A DNA stretch of 9,630 nucleotides. It comes from Gammaproteobacteria bacterium. Its GTDB lineage: Bacteria > Pseudomonadota > Gammaproteobacteria > Xanthomonadales > Xanthomonadaceae. Made by a program: the position numbers and the translations under genes. Below are positions 6,095-9,630 of the stretch, one piece after another (position 1 is the first letter of the stretch; each line of letters begins with the position of its first letter). Location of the stretch: assembly GCA_025360985.1 (NCBI GenBank), contig JANYBA010000135.1, forward strand, positions 1 through 9,630, read 5' to 3'. The notes under the pieces are model-generated. The model was not told where the DNA came from, searched no databases, and was given only the letters and a program-made list of their open reading frames with translations.

Positions 6095-7252
6095 ATGCGC
6101 CCCCTCCTTTCAAGCGCCCCCTGGCTGCCCTTGGTCGCGGCCCTGGTGCTTACAACCGGCCTGGCAGCCTGCGGCAAGGCCGAGGTTGCCGAGGTGCCCC
6201 GCCCGGTGCTGGTCGTCCAGGCTTCCCCGGGCCAGGCCGGCCTGGAAGCCTTCGCCGGCGAAGTCCACGCCCGTCAGGAACCGCCACTGTCGTTCCGGAT
6301 CGGCGGCAAGATCGCCCGCCGCCTGGTCGATGCCGGCGCCCATGTCCGCGCCGGCCAGGTGCTGGCCGAACTCGACGCCTCCGACGTGCGCCTGCAGTCC
6401 GAGGCCTGGCGCGCCCAACAGGCGTCCGCCGAATCCGACCTGGCCCTGGCCAAGGCCGAGCTCGATCGCTACAAGAATCTTGTCGACCAGCAACTGGTCA
6501 GTCGCTCCCTTTACGACACGCGACTGGCTTCCTACCAGGCCGCCGAAGCGAAGCTGCGGCAGGCGCGGGCGCAGTCCAAGGTCTACGGCAACCAGGCCGA
6601 CTATGCCGTGCTGCGCGCGCCGAGCGCCGGCCTGATCGCCCAGCGCCTGGCCGAAGCCGGCGAAGTCGTGGCCGCGGGCCAGACCGTGTTCGTGCTCGCC
6701 GGCGATGGCGAGCGCGAAGTCGCCGTCAGCATCCCCGAGCAGACGGTCCGGCAGTTCACCCTCGGCCGCGACCTGGTGGTGGAATTGTGGTCCGCCCCGG
6801 GCCAGCACTTTCCGGGCAAGTTGCGCGAGCTCGCCGCCGCCGCCGATCCGCAGACGCGGACCTACGCCGCGCGCGTGAGCTTCACTGCGCCGGGCGTTGC
6901 CGTGGACATCGGCCAGAGCGCGCGCGTTTACGCGCAAGCCGCCGGCGGCAACGCCACCGCCGTGCCCTTGTCGGCCCTGGTATCGCAAGGCGACGGCAGC
7001 GCGGTCTGGGTTGTGCGCCGGGAATCGGCCGGTGAAGGCGAGGCGCGCCATGCCCAGGACGTCGTCCGGCTCACCAAGGTGGCGGTCGGCGCGTTCGGCG
7101 AAACCAGCGTGCCGGTGTTGTCGGGATTGAACCCGGGCGACTGGGTGGTGGCCGCCGGCGCGCATCTGCTCCGCGAAGGCCAGCTGGTGCAGCCGGTCGA
7201 TCGCAACGATCGCGCCATCGACGTGGCCGCGACCGCTGTCGCCGCGCACTGA
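6095..7252 (+). CDS. RND efflux periplasmic adaptor (membrane-fusion) lipoprotein
   Basis: This 385-residue HlyD/AcrA-family adaptor bridges an RND pump to an outer-membrane channel in the periplasm. The N-terminus is a lipoprotein signal, with lipobox LAAC placing the acylated Cys at residue 26. A first lipoyl half-motif follows (SFRIGGKIARRL-VDAGAHVRAGQVLAELD, 66-94), then an Ala/Gln/Lys-rich alpha-hairpin (about 98-165). The second lipoyl half (APSAGLIAQRLAEAGEVVAAGQ, about 175-196), a beta-barrel (IPEQTV onward) and a membrane-proximal C-terminal domain (PLSALVSQGDGSAVWVV) complete it. Length and order match the family. The ATG at 6095 is chosen because the signal peptide begins there. 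The RND gene starts nine bases after its stop, so the two form an operon. The hairpin should dock to a TolC-type channel, and one is encoded nearby on the other strand. Substrate is unknown. Confidence 0.93.
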   Translation: MRPLLSSAPWLPLVAALVLTTGLAACGKAEVAEVPRPVLVVQASPGQAGLEAFAGEVHARQEPPLSFRIGGKIARRLVDAGAHVRAGQVLAELDASDVRLQSEAWRAQQASAESDLALAKAELDRYKNLVDQQLVSRSLYDTRLASYQAAEAKLRQARAQSKVYGNQADYAVLRAPSAGLIAQRLAEAGEVVAAGQTVFVLAGDGEREVAVSIPEQTVRQFTLGRDLVVELWSAPGQHFPGKLRELAAAADPQTRTYAARVSFTAPGVAVDIGQSARVYAQAAGGNATAVPLSALVSQGDGSAVWVVRRESAGEGEARHAQDVVRLTKVAVGAFGETSVPVLSGLNPGDWVVAAGAHLLREGQLVQPVDRNDRAIDVAATAVAAH

Positions 7253-7261
7253 TCCGCCCCG

Positions 7262-9630
7262 ATGAGCAACTTCAATCTTTCGGCCTGGGCGCTGCGCAAT
7301 CGCGGCCTGGTCCTGTACGCGATGCTGGTGTTCGCCATCGTCGGCGTCTTCAGCTATCGCCACCTCGGCCAGTCCGAGGATCCGCCGTTCACCTTCAAGA
7401 TCATGGTCGTGCGCACGCTTTGGCCGGGCGCGACCGCCGAGGAAGTGGCCGAGCAGGTCACCGACCGGATCGAGAAAAAATTGATGGAAACCGGCAAGTA
7501 CGAGTTCATCCGCTCGTACTCGCGCCCGGGCGAATCGTTGGTGCAATTCATCGCCAAGGATTCGCTGTTTTCGCAATACCTGCCCGACCTGTTCTACCAG
7601 ATCCGCAAGAAGACCAGCGACATCAAACCGACCCTGCCCGAGGGCGTGATCGGTCCGTTCTTCAACGACGAATTCGGCGACGTCTACGGCAACATCTATG
7701 CCCTGACCGGCGAGGGCTTCGACTACGCGACGATGAAGGACTACGCCGAGCGCCTGGAGCTGCAGCTGCACCGGGTGCCCGACGTCAACAAGGTCGACCT
7801 GATCGGCCTGCAGGACGAAAAAATCTGGATCGAGCTGTCGAACACCAAGCTGGCCACGCTCGGCATCCCGCTCAATGTCGTCCAGGAAGCGATCGACGCC
7901 CAGAATGCCGTCACCCAGACCTCGTTCTTCGAAACCCCGACCGACCGCGTGCAGTTGCGCGTCTCCGGCGCCTTCAAGGACGTCGACGAGATCCGCAACT
8001 TCCCGATCCGCGCCGGCGGCCGGACCTTCCGGCTCGGCGACGTCGCCGTGGTCAAGCGCGGCTTCACCGATCCGGCGGCGCCGCGCATGCGCTTCCTTGG
8101 CCAGAACGCCATCGGCATCGGCGTGTCGATGCGCCCCGGCGGCAACATCGTCGAGCTCGGCCAGGCCCTCGACAACGAATTCGACCAGATCCAGAAGACG
8201 CTTCCGGTCGGCATGAAGCTCGAGCGCGTTTCCGACCAACCCTCGGCTGTGCGCCGCTCGGTGGCGGAATTCGTCGAGTCGCTGTTCGCGGCGGTGGCGA
8301 TCGTGCTGGCGGTGAGCTTCTTCTCGCTCGGCCGGCGCGCCGGCACCGTGGTCGCGCTGTCGATCCCGCTGGTGCTGGCGATGACCTTCGCGGCCATGTA
8401 CTACTTCGACATCGGCCTGCACAAGATCTCGCTCGGCGCGCTGGTGCTGGCGCTGGGCCTGCTGGTCGACGACGCCATCATCGCGGTGGAGATGATGGCG
8501 GTGAAGATGGAGCAGGGCTTCGACCGCATGCGTGCGGCCAGCTTCGCCTACACCAGCACCGCCTTCCCGATGCTGACCGGGACGCTGATCACCGCGGCCG
8601 GCTTCCTGCCGATCGCCACGGCGCAGTCCGGCACCGGCGAATACACGCGCTCGATCTTCCAGGTGGTGACCATCGCCCTGCTGCTGAGCTGGATCGCCGC
8701 GGTGGTATTCATTCCCTACCTCGGCGACAAGCTGCTGCCGGATCCGCCTCCGCTGGGCGCCAACGGCGAACACCACGATGTCTACAACGGCAAGTTCTAC
8801 CGGCGCTTCCGCCGCTGGGTCGAATGGTGCGTCGGCCACCGTTGGACGGTGATCTCGGTGACGGTGCTGGCGTTCGTGCTGTCGCTGGTGATGTTCCGCT
8901 TCGTGCCGCAACAGTTCTTCCCGGACTCCACGCGCCAGGAGCTGATGGTGGACATGGAGCTCGCCGAGGGTTCTTCGCTGGATGCCACGCAGGCCGCGGT
9001 CGGGCGCCTCGAAGCCATGCTCAAGACGCGCAAGGAACTGGAGAACTACGTCGTCTACGTCGGCACCGGTTCGCCGCGCTTCTACCTGCCGCTCGACCAG
9101 AAGCTGCCGCAGGCCAACTTCGCCCAGTTCGTGTTGCTGGCCAAGGACATCAAGTCCCGCGAACAACTGCGCGCCTGGCTGATCGAGCGCTTCGACAAGG
9201 ATTTCCCCGACCTGCAGGCGCGCGTGGCGCGGCTCGAGAACGGACCACCGGTCGGGTTTCCGATCCAGTTCCGGGTCTCTGGCGAACACATCGACCAGGT
9301 GCTGGCGCTGGGCCGGCAGGTCGCCGACAAGGTGCGCGCCAATCCGCACGTGACCAACGTCAACCTCGACTGGGACGAGCCGAGCAAGGTCGTGCGCATC
9401 AACATCGACCAGGAACGGGCGCGCGCGCTCGGCGTCAGCTCGGCCTCGGTCGCCCAGTTCCTGCGCGGCTCGCTGTCCGGCAGCCACGTCAGCACCTTCC
9501 GCGAGGGCAATGAGCTGATCGAGATCCTGCTGCGCGGTCCGATCGAGGAACGCATCGCGGTGCCCGTAGAGGATTGCCCACAGGCAGGCGCACTCGGCGA
9601 TCGTGGTCTTGCCGCTGCCACGCGGCATGG
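7262..9630 (+). CDS. RND-family efflux transporter permease (3' end missing; frame runs into foreign sequence)
   Basis: This is a proton-driven inner-membrane pump of the AcrB/HAE1-type RND family, the energised part of the tripartite system. From the ATG at 7262 there are about 789 codons to the window edge, but only about the first 763 look authentic; full-length members have about 1,030. TM1 is at about 15-32. The first periplasmic loop follows (QSEDPPFTFK, WPGATAEEV, SYSRPGE, GPFFNDEFGDVYG). TM4 carries the proton-relay aspartates in LLVDDAII (Asp403, Asp404). A TM near 526-545 (HRWTVISVTVLAFVLSLVMF) opens the second half, followed by part of the second periplasmic loop up to GNELIEILLRGP. 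The loop signatures resemble, from memory, pumps of the TriC type. After ILLRGPIEER the frame no longer looks like RND, and the opposite strand codes a terminase-like segment. The C-terminal TM helices are absent. Confidence 0.9.
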   Translation, partial: MSNFNLSAWALRNRGLVLYAMLVFAIVGVFSYRHLGQSEDPPFTFKIMVVRTLWPGATAEEVAEQVTDRIEKKLMETGKYEFIRSYSRPGESLVQFIAKDSLFSQYLPDLFYQIRKKTSDIKPTLPEGVIGPFFNDEFGDVYGNIYALTGEGFDYATMKDYAERLELQLHRVPDVNKVDLIGLQDEKIWIELSNTKLATLGIPLNVVQEAIDAQNAVTQTSFFETPTDRVQLRVSGAFKDVDEIRNFPIRAGGRTFRLGDVAVVKRGFTDPAAPRMRFLGQNAIGIGVSMRPGGNIVELGQALDNEFDQIQKTLPVGMKLERVSDQPSAVRRSVAEFVESLFAAVAIVLAVSFFSLGRRAGTVVALSIPLVLAMTFAAMYYFDIGLHKISLGALVLALGLLVDDAIIAVEMMAVKMEQGFDRMRAASFAYTSTAFPMLTGTLITAAGFLPIATAQSGTGEYTRSIFQVVTIALLLSWIAAVVFIPYLGDKLLPDPPPLGANGEHHDVYNGKFYRRFRRWVEWCVGHRWTVISVTVLAFVLSLVMFRFVPQQFFPDSTRQELMVDMELAEGSSLDATQAAVGRLEAMLKTRKELENYVVYVGTGSPRFYLPLDQKLPQANFAQFVLLAKDIKSREQLRAWLIERFDKDFPDLQARVARLENGPPVGFPIQFRVSGEHIDQVLALGRQVADKVRANPHVTNVNLDWDEPSKVVRINIDQERARALGVSSASVAQFLRGSLSGSHVSTFREGNELIEILLRGPIEERIAVPVEDCPQAGALGDRGLAAATRH
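9562..9630 (-). CDS. Terminase-like ATPase fragment (phage-type Walker A), partial
   Basis: Read on the minus strand from the window edge, these bases encode MPRGSGKTTIAECACLWAIL, then YGHR. RGSGKTT is a Walker A loop of the form seen in phage terminase large subunits and related phage ATPases, and the AECACLWAILYGHR helix that follows is also familiar from that group. The Met at 9628 is probably internal, because the Walker A would otherwise lie at the extreme N-terminus. Beyond about 9562 the frame stays open for over a thousand codons, but only as the antisense shadow of the RND and MFP genes. The fragment is thus cut at both ends: by the window edge and by a junction with the RND gene. 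Recognition is from motif memory over about 23 residues. Confidence 0.6.

Noticed and set aside
6110..9628. A 1,172-codon open frame on the minus strand antisense to the MFP and RND genes
   Set aside because: Except for the first 23 or so residues, which are the terminase-like fragment, it is the shadow of strongly GC-biased genes on the other strand. Its composition is low-complexity His/Arg/Gly/Asp and it shows no domain.

Overview
The window is a GC-rich, densely coding stretch of a Gram-negative chromosome. It encodes lipid A secondary acyltransferases, a Kdo transferase, a TolC-type outer-membrane channel and an RND pump, all of which belong to organisms with an LPS outer membrane. The order lpxL-like / waaA / tolC / pcm-like, the high GC and the protein style suggest a gammaproteobacterium of the Xanthomonadales (Lysobacterales) type. 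That placement is an inference from remembered gene order, not a database result.

Positions 1-3154 (+ strand) form an LPS gene cluster. Two tandem lipid A acyltransferase paralogues of identical length (28-906 and 971-1849) are followed 6 bp later by the Kdo transferase waaA (1856-3154). These enzymes act on the lipid A/Kdo2 part of LPS at the inner membrane. Positions 3151-6023 (- strand) carry tetR, a divergent pcm-like methyltransferase and tolC, in that transcriptional order. tolC and waaA converge and share the palindrome CTAG as overlapping stop codons.

Positions 6024-6094 are a compact divergent regulatory region. It contains a 22-bp near-palindrome and a degenerate second copy 26 bp away, which are good candidates for operators of the TetR-family repressor. 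Positions 6095 to about 9550 (+ strand) encode a lipoprotein membrane-fusion protein and an RND inner-membrane transporter. Together with TolC these could make a complete tripartite efflux pump, with the repressor encoded between its two halves.

The right end is anomalous. The RND reading frame loses family resemblance near codon 763 (about 9550-9566). From there to 9630 the minus strand encodes a terminase-like Walker A segment (RGSGKTTIAECACLWAILYG). The RND gene is therefore truncated or fused to phage-like sequence, by either an assembly chimera or a real rearrangement; I favour the assembly explanation. I found no tRNA, rRNA, CRISPR array or insertion sequence. The most notable points are this junction, the tandem operator candidates, and the altered active-site motif of the TolC-linked Pcm homologue. 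I saw no clearly new multi-gene system.
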